A program made the translations under genes and the position numbers. 64,000 nt of DNA. It comes from UBA5336 sp038745855. Its GTDB lineage: Bacteria; Pseudomonadota; Alphaproteobacteria; Caulobacterales; Hyphomonadaceae. Every line of letters begins with the position of its first letter. Positions within the stretch are counted from its first letter, which is position 1. This document shows, in pieces, positions 51,833 through 60,427 of this stretch. The notes under the pieces are model-generated. The model was not told where the DNA came from. It saw only the letters and a program-made list of their open reading frames with translations, and ran no database searches. The stretch is from NCBI GenBank assembly GCA_038745855.1, contig JBCDLC010000003.1, positions 62,001 to 126,000 on the forward strand, read 5' to 3'.

Positions 51833-52894
51833 ATGCCAAAGCCGGTAACACAGGTCGCGACAACCGACATTTCCGAAATGATGAACCCGGGGCACGAGCG
51901 CCGCATGGACCTGCCCGGTTTCGCAGCGGAGTTCGTCGACTTTCCCCACTATATCATCCGCATCACCGAACTGATCTGGCATGACCGCCAAGTCGAGCGC
52001 ATTCGCGATTGGTATGCGGAGGACTGTGTGATCCACACGCTTGCCGGGGATGTTGTCGGGGCGCAAACTGTGGTGGACAACACCTGGGCGACACTGAGGG
52101 CTTTCCCTGACAGGCGCCTCGACGGCGACAATGTCATCTGGGCCGACGAGGGCGCCGGCGCGTTCTATTCATCTCACCTCATCACGTCCAAGATGACGAA
52201 TAAGGGGCCAAGCGAGTTCGGCCCCGCCACAGGGAAAAAAGTGCGCATACAGACGATTGCCGACTGTTTGTGTGCAAACAATCAGGTTGTAGAAGAATGG
52301 CTGGTGCGCGACAATCTCGGTCTCGTCCAACAACTGGGTTTCGATGCCGATGAGATCGCCCGCACTCAGGCCAACCTAGACCGCGCAAACGGCTTCAGCC
52401 TGACCGACTTTCACAAAACGAATTGGCATCGCACCGATTCGTTCGACAGCCCCGAGGTGGATCCAAGCCTGGCCGCGGTGATTGCCATCGCTACAATGAT
52501 GGCGATCTGGCAGGAGCAAGACTGGACACAGGTTCATCGGTTGTACGATTATCGCGCCGATGCGACATACCCAGGCGCTGCCGCGCTCTATGGCCCGGAT
52601 CAGATCGAGCAATGGTTCGCACCGGTCCACGCCGCTATCTCGGACAAACGGGTTGCGATCGAGCATATCGCTGAGATCCCCTATCTGGGTGAGGCGCGTG
52701 ATGTGGCGATCCGCTGGTCGGTCGCTGGCACCCATTCCGGCGACGGGCGATACGGTGCTGCGACCGGCGCATCTGTATACATTCTCGGCGTGTCGCAGTT
52801 TCGGATCATGAACGGCCGCATCCGGGAGGAGGTCACAATCTGGGACGACATTGCGCTGCGCCGTCAGATCGAGACCGCAAGGTGCTCCAAATGA
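51833..52894 (+). CDS. second double SnoaL/NTF2-like protein
   Basis: 353 residues forming two SnoaL-like folds. The first includes YIIRITELIWHDRQVERIRD, WYAEDCVIHTLAGDVVG and VEEWLVRDNLGLVQQLG. The second includes IWQEQDWTQVHRLYDYRADA, YGPDQIEQWF and VSQFRIMNGRIREEVTIWDD. The layout is like the SnoaL ester-cyclase group, where an Asp or His in the pocket acts as acid or base. It is not a recent copy of the first double-SnoaL protein. It is co-transcribed with the SDR, and its stop overlaps the amidohydrolase ATG. Exact function unknown. Confidence 0.75.
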   Translation: MPKPVTQVATTDISEMMNPGHERRMDLPGFAAEFVDFPHYIIRITELIWHDRQVERIRDWYAEDCVIHTLAGDVVGAQTVVDNTWATLRAFPDRRLDGDNVIWADEGAGAFYSSHLITSKMTNKGPSEFGPATGKKVRIQTIADCLCANNQVVEEWLVRDNLGLVQQLGFDADEIARTQANLDRANGFSLTDFHKTNWHRTDSFDSPEVDPSLAAVIAIATMMAIWQEQDWTQVHRLYDYRADATYPGAAALYGPDQIEQWFAPVHAAISDKRVAIEHIAEIPYLGEARDVAIRWSVAGTHSGDGRYGAATGASVYILGVSQFRIMNGRIREEVTIWDDIALRRQIETARCSK

Positions 52895-53787
52895 GCGTGC
52901 ATGACCGCATTGTTGACGCCCATCACCACCTCTGGGACCTTTCTCATTGCCATTATCCCTGGCTGATGGAGAAAGGTGTCAGGCGTTTCTTCGGTGACCC
53001 GACCCCCATCCAGAAGGACTATGTTGCGCGGGATTTCCTGTCCGACATCGGCGATCTGGAGGTCACCAAAACGGTTCATATCCAGGTCGGGGTAGCGCCG
53101 GAAGACGCGGTGAAGGAAACTGCCTGGCTGCAGTCGACTGCCGAGGCTTTTGGTCTACCCCACGCGATTGTCGCCTTTGCTGATCTCACAGCCGCCGATC
53201 TCGAAGCCCAACTCGATGCGCATGCACAGCATGACCGCCTGCGCGGCATTCGCCAAATTGTTGGGCGCAGCGCTGAGGAGGACCGTCGGACCGGTACGCA
53301 AGGTCTCCTCTCAAACGAGGCCTTTCTCACCGGTTTGCGCGCCCTCGCCGCGCGTGGGCTTTCCTTCGACCTGCAACTGACGCCCCCGCTGATGCAGGCG
53401 ACGGCTGATCTCTTGGAACAGGTACCAGACCTAAAAGTCGCGCTGTGCCATGCTGGCAGTCCGAGCGATTTCTCCGAGGATGGTCTTGCCGAATGGCGCT
53501 CGGGCCTCGAGCGCCTTTCCCGTCTTCCGAACCTCATATGCAAGCTATCGGGCTTCGGCATGTTCCAACCGGATTGGACAATCAATACGATCCGCCCACT
53601 TGCGCTCGAAGCTATTGAGATATTTGGCCGCCAGCGTATTGCCATCGGATCGAACTTCCCGGTCGATAAATTATGCTCAAGTTACAGGGACATCATGGGC
53701 GCGTTAATGAGCATCATAGAAGAGTTTCCCGACGAAGAGCGCGAGTCAATTCTGGCAGGCTGTGCGGAACGCTTCTATCAGATCTAA
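52891..53787 (+). CDS. amidohydrolase-2 family lactonase-like protein
   Basis: About 298 residues. The N-terminal metal motif is DAHHHLWD, the barrel includes VTKTVHIQVGVAPEDA and RLRGIRQIVGRSAEEDRR, and the later motifs are LCHAGSPSD, LICKLSGFGMFQPDW and IGSNFPVDK, which together are the pattern of the COG3618 lactonases (L-fuconolactonase, sulfomuconolactone hydrolase and relatives). It probably hydrolyses a lactone made by one of the dehydrogenases. The ATG overlaps the preceding stop by four bases; an ATG nine bases earlier would extend it further into the upstream gene. It is the last gene of the operon. A 9-bp inverted repeat follows the stop (53792-53800 and 53844-53852) without a T-run. 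Confidence 0.87.
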   Translation: MSVHDRIVDAHHHLWDLSHCHYPWLMEKGVRRFFGDPTPIQKDYVARDFLSDIGDLEVTKTVHIQVGVAPEDAVKETAWLQSTAEAFGLPHAIVAFADLTAADLEAQLDAHAQHDRLRGIRQIVGRSAEEDRRTGTQGLLSNEAFLTGLRALAARGLSFDLQLTPPLMQATADLLEQVPDLKVALCHAGSPSDFSEDGLAEWRSGLERLSRLPNLICKLSGFGMFQPDWTINTIRPLALEAIEIFGRQRIAIGSNFPVDKLCSSYRDIMGALMSIIEEFPDEERESILAGCAERFYQI

Positions 53788-54164
53788 GAAACGCTTCACT
53801 CTCCTATCTCTCCTCAGCTGCTCTTTCGGGAGGACGGCCTAGCAGTGAAGCGCTGGTGGGGCCGCAATCGCGCTTGTGGAATCTGGCGATGATAGTTTTC
53901 AGCCGCTGCACGTTTGCTTGGGGAAATTGCGCCAGAGAGTTCTGTCTTTAAAAATAATGTCCACACCGGAGTATTAGCGGCGACCAGACCAAGACCTTGC
54001 CGAAAACGTGGCAGACATCGCGCTCGAAATACTCACCAGGCGGGCTCACACCCGCTGCGCGCCGTGCGCTTGAGCTATGTGGAGGCTCCACGCCCGGCGC
54101 GCTGGCCTAGACCAAACACCAAGAGCAAAAGGCGAACAGACTCTCCGGATAAACGGACCGGATC
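53788..54164. other. non-coding gap between amidohydrolase and integrase remnant
   Basis: There is no convincing gene in this stretch. Apart from the 9-bp inverted repeat near its start, I see only short open frames that resemble nothing familiar. It is probably degraded island DNA. Confidence 0.5.
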
Positions 54165-54216
54165 ATAGTGCTAGGTCAATGTCGGTGAGCGCGAGGCCCC
54201 CGATCTGATCGATGAA

Positions 54217-54782
54217 TTAGCTGATCGAAAGACGCTTTACCTTCCGCCACTGGTACGCCTGGGCTTCGGATTTGCCGTATTGGTCGTCGATGGCGATTTC
54301 CTCAAAATAGATGTCCAGCGCCTCGGTAAAGGTGACCTTCGGCTCGTTCACACCACCGAGCAGCGCTTCGACACTTTCGGGCTGCTCATCAACAACCGAA
54401 CGTCCAAGCCCACCAAGCGCCACAAGGCGCCGAACTACGTCTTCGACAGTCTGATGGGAGCTACGCTCATCTACCGGTCGATATCTGACGCCATAGGCCA
54501 AAGCTGCGGCCTGGCAGCTTCATAACGCCGACGTGCCATTGCCCGTTGGGCAATCGTATCTCCGTCCTCAGCTGCAGCAGCCATGTCCATGCCGGCCCAG
54601 AAAGCGTCACCAGCTCCAGCGAGCTCGTCCCGTCCCAAGCGCGCTGTTTCCAGCGAGGAGATCCCCAACGCCATTCTGATAGTGCCCCTATCGTCAAAGC
54701 GTTCAAAACGCCTGGGAACACGCAGGTAATCGTGCCACCGACCGCCTCTCTGGCGAAGATGCCGGTCTTTATCTGCGGTTTG
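54217..54782 (-). pseudogene. N-terminal remnant of tyrosine site-specific integrase
   Basis: On the minus strand a frame reads KDRHLRQRGGRWHDYLRVPR, FERFDDRGTIRMALGISSLE, then LGRDELAGAGDAFWAGMDMA and ARRRYEAA. It then shifts frame near 54505-54520 to AAALAYGVRYRPVDE and continues to VTFTEALDIYFEEIAIDDQY, GKSEAQAYQWRKVKR, where it stops at 54217. This is the N-terminal DNA-binding and core-binding part of an alphaproteobacterial phage-type integrase. The original ATG and the whole catalytic domain are missing. It lies 126 bp from the 3' end of a tRNA-Leu gene, the typical place for such an integrase. No activity is expected. Confidence 0.8.
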
Positions 54783-54907
54783 CTAGATAATTTCTTGTGG
54801 CACAAATGAGTGCGGTTCGTAGCACAGAACTGAGAGAAGCGCAGAAAACGCAAGAGCACAGCAGGACTAATCCGCTGTTGTACGCCATTTTTTAGACGAG
54901 TGATTGG

Positions 54908-54989
54908 TGCGGTCGAGAGGACTCGAACCTCCACGGGTTGCCCCACAGCGACCTCAACGCTGCGCGTCTACCAGTTCCGCCACGACCGC
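54908..54989 (-). tRNA. tRNA-Leu (anticodon GAG)
   Basis: On the minus strand an 82-base cloverleaf starts GCGGTCGTGGCGGAACTGGT, has the anticodon stem-loop CAGCG-TTGAGGT-CGCTG (anticodon GAG, Leu), a long variable arm typical of tRNA-Leu, the T-arm GGTTCGAGTCC, and an acceptor stem GCGGTCG paired with CGACCGC. CCA is encoded at 54905-54907. A decayed integrase lies just past its 3' end. Confidence 0.95.
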
Positions 54990-55068
54990 ACGCTGGTACT
55001 GGCGAAGCGCCCGTATAGGGGGTCCGTGCTATTCTGTGAAGCCCCGATCGTGTGCTTATATCGGCGAC

Positions 55069-55803
55069 ATGGCCCCATCGTCCCCCGACGCCGATCCGCT
55101 CTTTCCTCCCGTTGAATGGGCGATCTCGACATCGCTCACCCCCTACCCAGCCGCTGTCGCAGAGATGGAAGCCCGGGCGCGCGCCATTCGCGCCGGATCC
55201 GCATCCGAGCGCATCTGGCTAGTCGAGCACCCGCCCCTCTACACAGCCGGCACGAGCGCGAAAGCGGCAGACCTGCTCACCCCGTGCCGCTTCCCCGTCC
55301 ATACGGTCGGGCGCGGCGGCGAGTATACCTACCACGGGCCGGGTCAACGGGTGGCGTACATCATGCTCGATGTCGGCCGGCGCGGGAAGGATGTGAGGGC
55401 CTTCGTCGCCGCCATAGAAGATTGGATCATCGAAACGCTCGCGGCCTTCAACGTGACGGCCGGCCCCCGCGAGGGGCGCGTCGGGGTGTGGATCGACCAG
55501 ACCCGGCCGGGCGGGGCGCTCCGGGAAGACAAGATTGCTGCCATCGGTATCCGCCTCAAGCGGTGGGTGAGTTTCCACGGCCTCGCGATCAACGTCGCCC
55601 CTGACCTCTCGCACTTCTCGGGCATCACACCCTGCGGCATATCCGATCCGCGTTTCGGGGTCACAAGCCTCGAAGCGCTCGGGCACGTCGTGTCTCTGCC
55701 TGAAGTGGATATGGCCTTGCGCGCCGCGTTCGAGACGGTGTTTGAAGCCAAGACTGAATTGGTCTCCGCCCCCGATCTCTCCCCAATCGCCGAGGGACCC
55801 TGA
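55069..55803 (+). CDS. lipB: octanoyltransferase LipB
   Basis: About 244 residues. LipB moves octanoyl from acyl carrier protein to a lysine of lipoyl domains, the first step of lipoate synthesis in the cytoplasm. The sequence has the family features WLVEHPPLYTAGTSAK, VGRGGEYTYHGPGQRVAYIM, the catalytic Lys in EDKIAAIGIRLKRWVSFHG, and the catalytic Cys in SGITPCGI. The ATG at 55069 is chosen; the reading frame is open further upstream but runs through the tRNA on the other strand, so longer forms are excluded. It stands alone and converges with rbfA. Confidence 0.93.
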   Translation: MAPSSPDADPLFPPVEWAISTSLTPYPAAVAEMEARARAIRAGSASERIWLVEHPPLYTAGTSAKAADLLTPCRFPVHTVGRGGEYTYHGPGQRVAYIMLDVGRRGKDVRAFVAAIEDWIIETLAAFNVTAGPREGRVGVWIDQTRPGGALREDKIAAIGIRLKRWVSFHGLAINVAPDLSHFSGITPCGISDPRFGVTSLEALGHVVSLPEVDMALRAAFETVFEAKTELVSAPDLSPIAEGP

Positions 55804-55888
55804 GCGCTGCGGCTCTCGCTCGCCTTGGACAAGACATCGGCAGAGTCAGCCGCCGCTCCTGACCGGCCCCGCCATTCCGCCAGCACGC

Positions 55889-56320
55889 TCAGCTTTCCTC
55901 AGGCTTCTCCACGTCGGCGCGGACCTTTGGATCAGCGAACAGCCGGTCGGTTTCGGCGGCGGTGTCGTAGCTTTCATCGGCAATGAAATGCAGCTCCGGC
56001 GTGAACTTCATCTCGATCTCTCGACCCAGGCGCCCGCGCAGGAAGCCGCTCGCCCGGCCTAGCGCAGCCGCCAACCGATTGCGCGGCCCGTCCCCGGTTT
56101 CACCCAGCGGGCTTACGAACACCGTCGCATGCCTCAAATCCGGCGAGCAGCGCACCTCACCCACGGTCACCGACACACCGACAAGATCCGGATCGCGGAA
56201 ATCCTCCCGCGCCAGGATCTCGATCAGCGCATGGCGCACCAACTCTCCCGCGCGAAGCTGGCGTTGGCTCGGCGGGGCACCTGTGAGCGACCGCCTGGGA
56301 TTATGGACGCGCTTGGGCAT
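55889..56320 (-). CDS. rbfA: ribosome-binding factor A
   Basis: A 143-residue small KH-like protein that helps mature the 30S subunit by binding helix 1 of 16S rRNA. Features: an N-terminal basic part SQRQLRAGELVRHALIEIL, then VGVSVTVGEVRCSPDLRHAT and VFVSPLG, and the C-terminal KFTPELHFIADESYD. This is the usual order and length. In many bacteria it follows infB; here its upstream neighbour is a membrane protein. The start MPKRVHNPRR is in the expected place. Confidence 0.92.
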   Translation of the reverse strand: MPKRVHNPRRSLTGAPPSQRQLRAGELVRHALIEILAREDFRDPDLVGVSVTVGEVRCSPDLRHATVFVSPLGETGDGPRNRLAAALGRASGFLRGRLGREIEMKFTPELHFIADESYDTAAETDRLFADPKVRADVEKPEES

Positions 56321-56404
56321 CCGCTCCCTTTACTGCTCTTTTCCTCCTGGCGGAAGCATTCCCGCGGCCCGTGATAAGACGGGCTGCGAAACCGAACAGC
56401 CGAC

Positions 56405-56932
56405 CTATGCGATCTTCGCGCGAACGGCCGCAACAAATGCATCCCGATGGGCCTGCGTCTCGAACCAGCCTGCGGGCACCATGACCGGATCGGCCCCATC
56501 GATGAAGATCGCCAGGTCCTTCCCCACCAAGCGCACAGCCTTCACGGCGCTCCATTGCGCCTGCATGAGGATCGGCCCGCGCACCAGTGTCAGCCCGTCT
56601 TGCCGAAGGATCACGTCCGAACGCTCGCTCAGCTCTCCGCCGCGGCCATAGGTGCTCCGATAGGACCACCGCATGAAGACCAGGTACCAGACAATCCCCG
56701 TGAAAGCGGCCAGAAACGCCGACGCGTACCACGCCCAGAACGGGTCAAACCGCGCCAGCGTCAATGCGTTCTTGGTGAAGATCGCAACCCCGGCTGAGAT
56801 CACCGGCGCCGTCACCCCGGCATAATACGTGGCCGTTGGCCCCACCGTCGACGTTCGCGCCAGTTGCGCCAGACGCTTGATATTCCGCGTGTTCAGCTTG
56901 CCTGAGACGGATGTGGGCGCGGCAACGGACAT
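56405..56932 (-). CDS. YcxB-like membrane protein
   Basis: 175 residues with two adjacent membrane helices near residues 36-55 and 66-88 (AWYASAFLAAFTGIVWYLVF). A PH-like C-terminal domain of the YcxB type follows: RSDVILRQDGLTLVRG, AQWSAVKAVRLVGKDLAIFI and VPAGWFETQAHRDAFVAA. Family members are widespread in bacteria and have no known reaction. It is 84 bp upstream of rbfA on the same strand. The family assignment is by pattern and its role is unknown. Confidence 0.65.
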   Translation of the reverse strand: MSVAAPTSVSGKLNTRNIKRLAQLARTSTVGPTATYYAGVTAPVISAGVAIFTKNALTLARFDPFWAWYASAFLAAFTGIVWYLVFMRWSYRSTYGRGGELSERSDVILRQDGLTLVRGPILMQAQWSAVKAVRLVGKDLAIFIDGADPVMVPAGWFETQAHRDAFVAAVRAKIA

Positions 56933-57123
56933 GGGGCAGTCTCCCAGGCATCAAGGGGCCGGAACACGTGCGATGCTATGATTTCAGCGTGAAGAAACCC
57001 TCTTCCGGACATGCGAACTTTCACCCGTCCCTCCCTTTTTGATAGGTTATTTTACGATCAGACAACCTTAAGGCGTGGCGCAATGTCATCGGCCCGTACT
57101 GCAGCGGAAAGAGGAACGACTCC

Positions 57124-57522
57124 ATGCCCACACCGACCAAGGGCCGCGTTACGGGTATCGGCGGCATCTTCTTCCGATCCCGGGATCCTGCAGCGCTTGC
57201 GGAATGGTACCAGACAATGCTCGGCGTTCCGGCCGCACCCAAGACCTACGAAGAGGCTCCATGGCGGACGGAGGGCGGAACAACCGTCTTCGCCCCCTTC
57301 CCAATGGATACAGCCTATTTCGGCGACCCATCCACCGGCTGGATGATCAATTTTCGGGTTGATGATCTGGGCGCCGTCGTCGACCGCTTGCGGTCTACGG
57401 GTCAAACTGTCGAATATGAAGGGGATGGCCAGCCCTTCCCGAATGGCCGGTTTGCTAAGCTCCATGACCCCGAAGGCAACGCAATCCAGCTCTGGGAACC
57501 GGGCGGCCTCGACCCGGGTTGA
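57124..57522 (+). CDS. VOC-family (glyoxalase-like) protein
   Basis: A 132-residue protein with two beta-alpha-beta-beta-beta units of the vicinal-oxygen-chelate fold: GIGGIFFRSRDPAALAEWYQ, then MINFRVDDLGAVVDRLR, and the terminal LHDPEGNAIQLWEP, which carries the usual metal-ligand Glu region. Such proteins include glyoxalase I, dioxygenases and resistance proteins; the substrate is not predictable. It has its own promoter region of about 190 bp. Confidence in the family is high. Confidence 0.85.
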   Translation: MPTPTKGRVTGIGGIFFRSRDPAALAEWYQTMLGVPAAPKTYEEAPWRTEGGTTVFAPFPMDTAYFGDPSTGWMINFRVDDLGAVVDRLRSTGQTVEYEGDGQPFPNGRFAKLHDPEGNAIQLWEPGGLDPG

Positions 57523-57588
57523 AGGCGCGCCGTGTCCACCGACTGGCCAACATTTCCCCCACAAGGACACCCCTCAAATTCCTGATCC

Positions 57589-57927
57589 TCACACCCAAAC
57601 CAACAGTAGAACACCGAATGAGAGGGCGTACAGGCTACCGCTACCCCCCACGAGCAGAGTCACCGCTGCCGCGCGCTGCCCCTGCCGCATGAACATGACC
57701 GACACCACCAGCACCGCCGCCAGCGACCCCAACAAGACCATGAGCGAAACGTCATGGATCGCCAGCACCCATTCCGCCTTCGGACTCGATCGCCGGATTG
57801 TGTCCATCACCCGCATCACTGGCGCGATCCAGAAGCCGAACAACAAGGCAGGACCAGCAAGGGCACAGCCGATCCAGGCAAAGCCCAGACGCCATGCGCT
57901 AACACCACTGGCGTGTGAATGATCCAT
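57589..57927 (-). CDS. hypothetical four-helix membrane protein
   Basis: 112 residues starting MDHSHASGVSAWRLG, with four predicted helices: GFAWIGCALAGPALLFGFWI, VLAIHDVSLMVLLGSLAAVL, and two in the C-terminal half (AAAVTLLVGGSGSLYALSFG, VLLLVWV). No known domain is evident. The ATG follows a GGGG run at suitable distance; the frame is open nine codons further. It is convergent with the VOC gene. Confidence 0.55.
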   Translation of the reverse strand: MDHSHASGVSAWRLGFAWIGCALAGPALLFGFWIAPVMRVMDTIRRSSPKAEWVLAIHDVSLMVLLGSLAAVLVVSVMFMRQGQRAAAVTLLVGGSGSLYALSFGVLLLVWV

Positions 57928-58265
57928 TGAGGCCCCGCATTTGGTGTTTCGCACTCAACGCCAAACGGAAGACGCAAGCAAGCGGTGGAGCGCCAGTGAT
58001 CGGACACAGGGCGTGGCCCCTTGTTTCACATATCGGGCTGCAAGACAGGAAAAAGCCGGGCTGCGATAAACGCGCCCGGCTGAAGTTTGGCCCCTTGGGG
58101 AGGAAACGCCCAATCGGAGGAGGATCGGGTTGAGCCAGAGGCCTTGGCTACACCACCCAACTAGGCGCCAAGTTTAGCCGGGCAAGCATCAAACCGCAGA
58201 ATAGTCATGCATCAATGCATGTCTGAATTGAGTGCAACAGCGTGATCCAACTCGCCTTTGCAGCC
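57928..58265. other. intergenic region with a terminator
   Basis: No gene is visible. The only recognisable feature is the hairpin at 58054-58081, which fits the LysR gene on the minus strand. Confidence 0.6.
58054..58081 (-). terminator. intrinsic terminator, minus strand
   Basis: On the minus strand an 8-bp GC-rich perfect stem (AGCCGGGC and GCCCGGCT) with a 12-base loop is followed by TTTT. It lies 185 bp after the LysR stop on the same strand and is its probable terminator. Confidence 0.75.
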
Positions 58266-59177
58266 TTATTCTGTGCCCGGCCGTGCCGGTTTCAGCGCTG
58301 CCGCCTGCCTTGTCAGGAAATCCCGGAAGATGGAAATCCGTTTAGAGCGCCTGAGATCGCTGGGATAAATGAAGTAGAGGTCGAAGGCCGGTCCCGTTTC
58401 GTCAGGCAATAACCGCACCAGGCCCGGAAGGGTCGTGGCCATATAGTCGGGAATATCGGCGATCCCCAATCCGGCATCAACCGCCCGGAGCATGGCAAAG
58501 ACATTGTTCACCTGCATGGCTGCTGGGCGGGGCAAGCTGTCATCCCGGCCCACCTGGCGCGCCCAATTCATGACCTGCATCTGCGGCGGGGCCTCTTCCT
58601 GCCGGTAGCCGATGATCCGGTGCTGGTCGAGGTCCGACGCTCTCTGCGGCGTCCCATATTGCTCAAGATAGCGCGGGGAAGCGTAAAGGCTGGTCGCCAC
58701 TGAGGCGAGCTTGCGCTGGATGAGATCCGCCTTGTCGGCCGCCCATAGCCGGATCGCGCACTCGGCTTCGAGTTTCAGCAGGTCATACTCGCGGTCGTCG
58801 AGCCGCAAATCGAGGTGAAGATCGGGATGGTTCTCGATGAACTCACCAAGCCGCGGCACCAGCCATGTCGACCCGAAGGCCACCGGCGCTGTGACAACCA
58901 ACTCGCCCTGGGGGGTGTCATGCTGGTCTTGAAGAGCAGAATTCGCAGACGCTGCCGCCGCCGCCATGTCCTGGGTCGAGGTATAAAGCGTGTGTCCGGC
59001 ATCGGTAAGCACCAGCCCACGGGCATGGCGCTGGAAGAGCGATACGCCGAGGTGTTCCTCGAGCGCCGCGATCTGGCGAGACACAGCCGATTGCGAGATG
59101 CCGAGTTTCTCCCCAGCGCCCGTCAAACTGCCTGCTTCCGCAGCAGAATGGAACGATTTCAGCTTGCCCCAGTCCAT
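58266..59177 (-). CDS. LysR-family transcriptional regulator
   Basis: About 303 residues. The N-terminal helix-turn-helix is LKSFHSAAEAGSLTGAGEKL, GISQSAVSRQIAALEEHLGV, and the effector-binding domain follows with GELVVTAPVAFGSTWLVPRL, IIGYRQE and AMLRAVDAGLGIADIPDYMA. It resembles the alphaproteobacterial LysR often found near the thioredoxin reductase gene, but that gene is not in this window. The ATG at 59177 (MDWGKLKSF) is chosen over an extended frame to 59342. The ligand is unknown. Confidence 0.88.
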   Translation of the reverse strand: MDWGKLKSFHSAAEAGSLTGAGEKLGISQSAVSRQIAALEEHLGVSLFQRHARGLVLTDAGHTLYTSTQDMAAAAASANSALQDQHDTPQGELVVTAPVAFGSTWLVPRLGEFIENHPDLHLDLRLDDREYDLLKLEAECAIRLWAADKADLIQRKLASVATSLYASPRYLEQYGTPQRASDLDQHRIIGYRQEEAPPQMQVMNWARQVGRDDSLPRPAAMQVNNVFAMLRAVDAGLGIADIPDYMATTLPGLVRLLPDETGPAFDLYFIYPSDLRRSKRISIFRDFLTRQAAALKPARPGTE

Positions 59178-59235
59178 GGCCCGCAATCGCCATCGCTGGA
59201 GACAGATTGTCAAGCCATCCCGGGAGACAACCGGT

Positions 59236-59856
59236 CTACTGGCTGACCCATTGGATACGGGCCAGCCACGATATGGCATGCGATGCCAAAGTCCGTGGCG
59301 AAAAAGCCGGATTGAGCGACCGCAACTGCAGCACATCACCATCGTCGGAGACCAATTCCTTGGCCATCACCTCGCCGGCACCAGTCCGGATCACAACGCG
59401 GTCCCCCGGATGGATCTCGGCTTTCGGCGAGACGACGATTTTATCACCCGGCCTGAAAGTCGGCATCATCGACATTCCCGAGACTTCTAGGGCGTAGATC
59501 GTGTCCGTCGACGCCGTCGCCAGCTTCACCTGACTCCAGCCAGGCCCCGTGGGCAAACCGCCCGCATCGAAGAAACCATCCAGGCCTGCCTCGGCAAACC
59601 CGATCGTTGGCACGTAAAGCTGCACCGGGCTCCCCGAAATCAGCGCGGCCAGATCGCCCAGGGTTGCGTCGACCGCCTCCAGGGCGCGTGCGACACTCTC
59701 GGTCGATGGCCACCGTGGCCTTCCATCCTGGCCCACACGTTTGGAAGGGTTGAAAACGGTCGCATCCAGGCCTGCACGGCGCGCAAGGCCCGACGGCGAC
59801 AGCTGGTTTACAGCGGCCAAGGCATCTATGCCTGCCCAGATATCCTCGTGGCGCAT
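59236..59856 (-). CDS. S24-domain helix-turn-helix regulator (LexA/CI-like)
   Basis: About 206 residues. The N-terminal helix-turn-helix part (LAAVNQLSPSGLARRAGLDA, NPSKRVGQDGRPRWPS) is joined to a C-terminal S24 serine-protease fold with the Ser in VSGMSMMPTFRPGD and the Lys in EVMAKELVSDDG. Proteins of this design are repressors inactivated by self-cleavage, or modified forms without cleavage. The start at 59856 (MRHEDIW) is used; an upstream ATG gives seven more residues. It lies 58 bp upstream of the LysR gene, on the same strand. Confidence 0.82.
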   Translation of the reverse strand: MRHEDIWAGIDALAAVNQLSPSGLARRAGLDATVFNPSKRVGQDGRPRWPSTESVARALEAVDATLGDLAALISGSPVQLYVPTIGFAEAGLDGFFDAGGLPTGPGWSQVKLATASTDTIYALEVSGMSMMPTFRPGDKIVVSPKAEIHPGDRVVIRTGAGEVMAKELVSDDGDVLQLRSLNPAFSPRTLASHAISWLARIQWVSQ

Positions 59857-60064
59857 GCCAACGCCTCCCTCGGCCAACCCCCCTTTGGGAGAGCGGCTGA
59901 AGCGGCCGCGGGCATCTCCCGGATTCTCAATAGGAATGCGGGCCCAGGGGGGTCAACTGAATTGTCATTGAGAATAGCCAGACCGTCCTCACCCTGGCGT
60001 CTCCACACCACATGGCAGAACACAGATGCTTGCGGTTGAGCCGCAAGACTGCTTCATGCCCGCT

Positions 60065-60421
60065 ATGTCCGAAACGCGTATCTACAAGGCCTTGAGACCC
60101 GAGGAGATCGCCCCGTCCGAAGCGGCCGGTATCGCGCTGACGGCCCTCGATCAGGCCGACGGATTCGTCCACCTGTCCGCAGCAGACCAGATCGCCGAAA
60201 CGCTCGCGCGCCACCTCGCAGGCGCCGACGGCGTCCTCCTCCTCGAGTACACCGCCGAAAGCTTCGGCAACGCCCTGAAATGGGAGCCCTCGCGGGGCGG
60301 TGACCACTTCCCCCATGTCTATGGCGCGGTCCCCCTCGACCAGGCCAGGCGGCGCTGGACCCTTGACTGCGACGAGAGCGGACGCCACCGCCTGCCCGCC
60401 GATTTTCACCAGGAGGCCTGA
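60065..60421 (+). CDS. DUF952 family protein
   Basis: 118 residues. The DUF952 pattern is present: RIYKALRPEEI, ALDQADGFVHLSAADQIAET and LLEYTAES, then GGDHFPHVYGAVPLDQARRR. The family is small, cytoplasmic and of unknown reaction. The first ATG in frame is at 60026, but the ATG at 60065 (MSETRIYK) lines up with the conserved start. It lies six bases before pyrD, so the two are probably co-transcribed. Confidence 0.85.
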   Translation: MSETRIYKALRPEEIAPSEAAGIALTALDQADGFVHLSAADQIAETLARHLAGADGVLLLEYTAESFGNALKWEPSRGGDHFPHVYGAVPLDQARRRWTLDCDESGRHRLPADFHQEA

Positions 60422-60427
60422 CCCGCC

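Noticed and set aside
53914..54168. 84-codon plus-strand frame in the gap near the integrase remnant
   Set aside because: Low-complexity, Arg/Pro-rich translation without a ribosome site or domain; typical of chance frames in GC-rich DNA.
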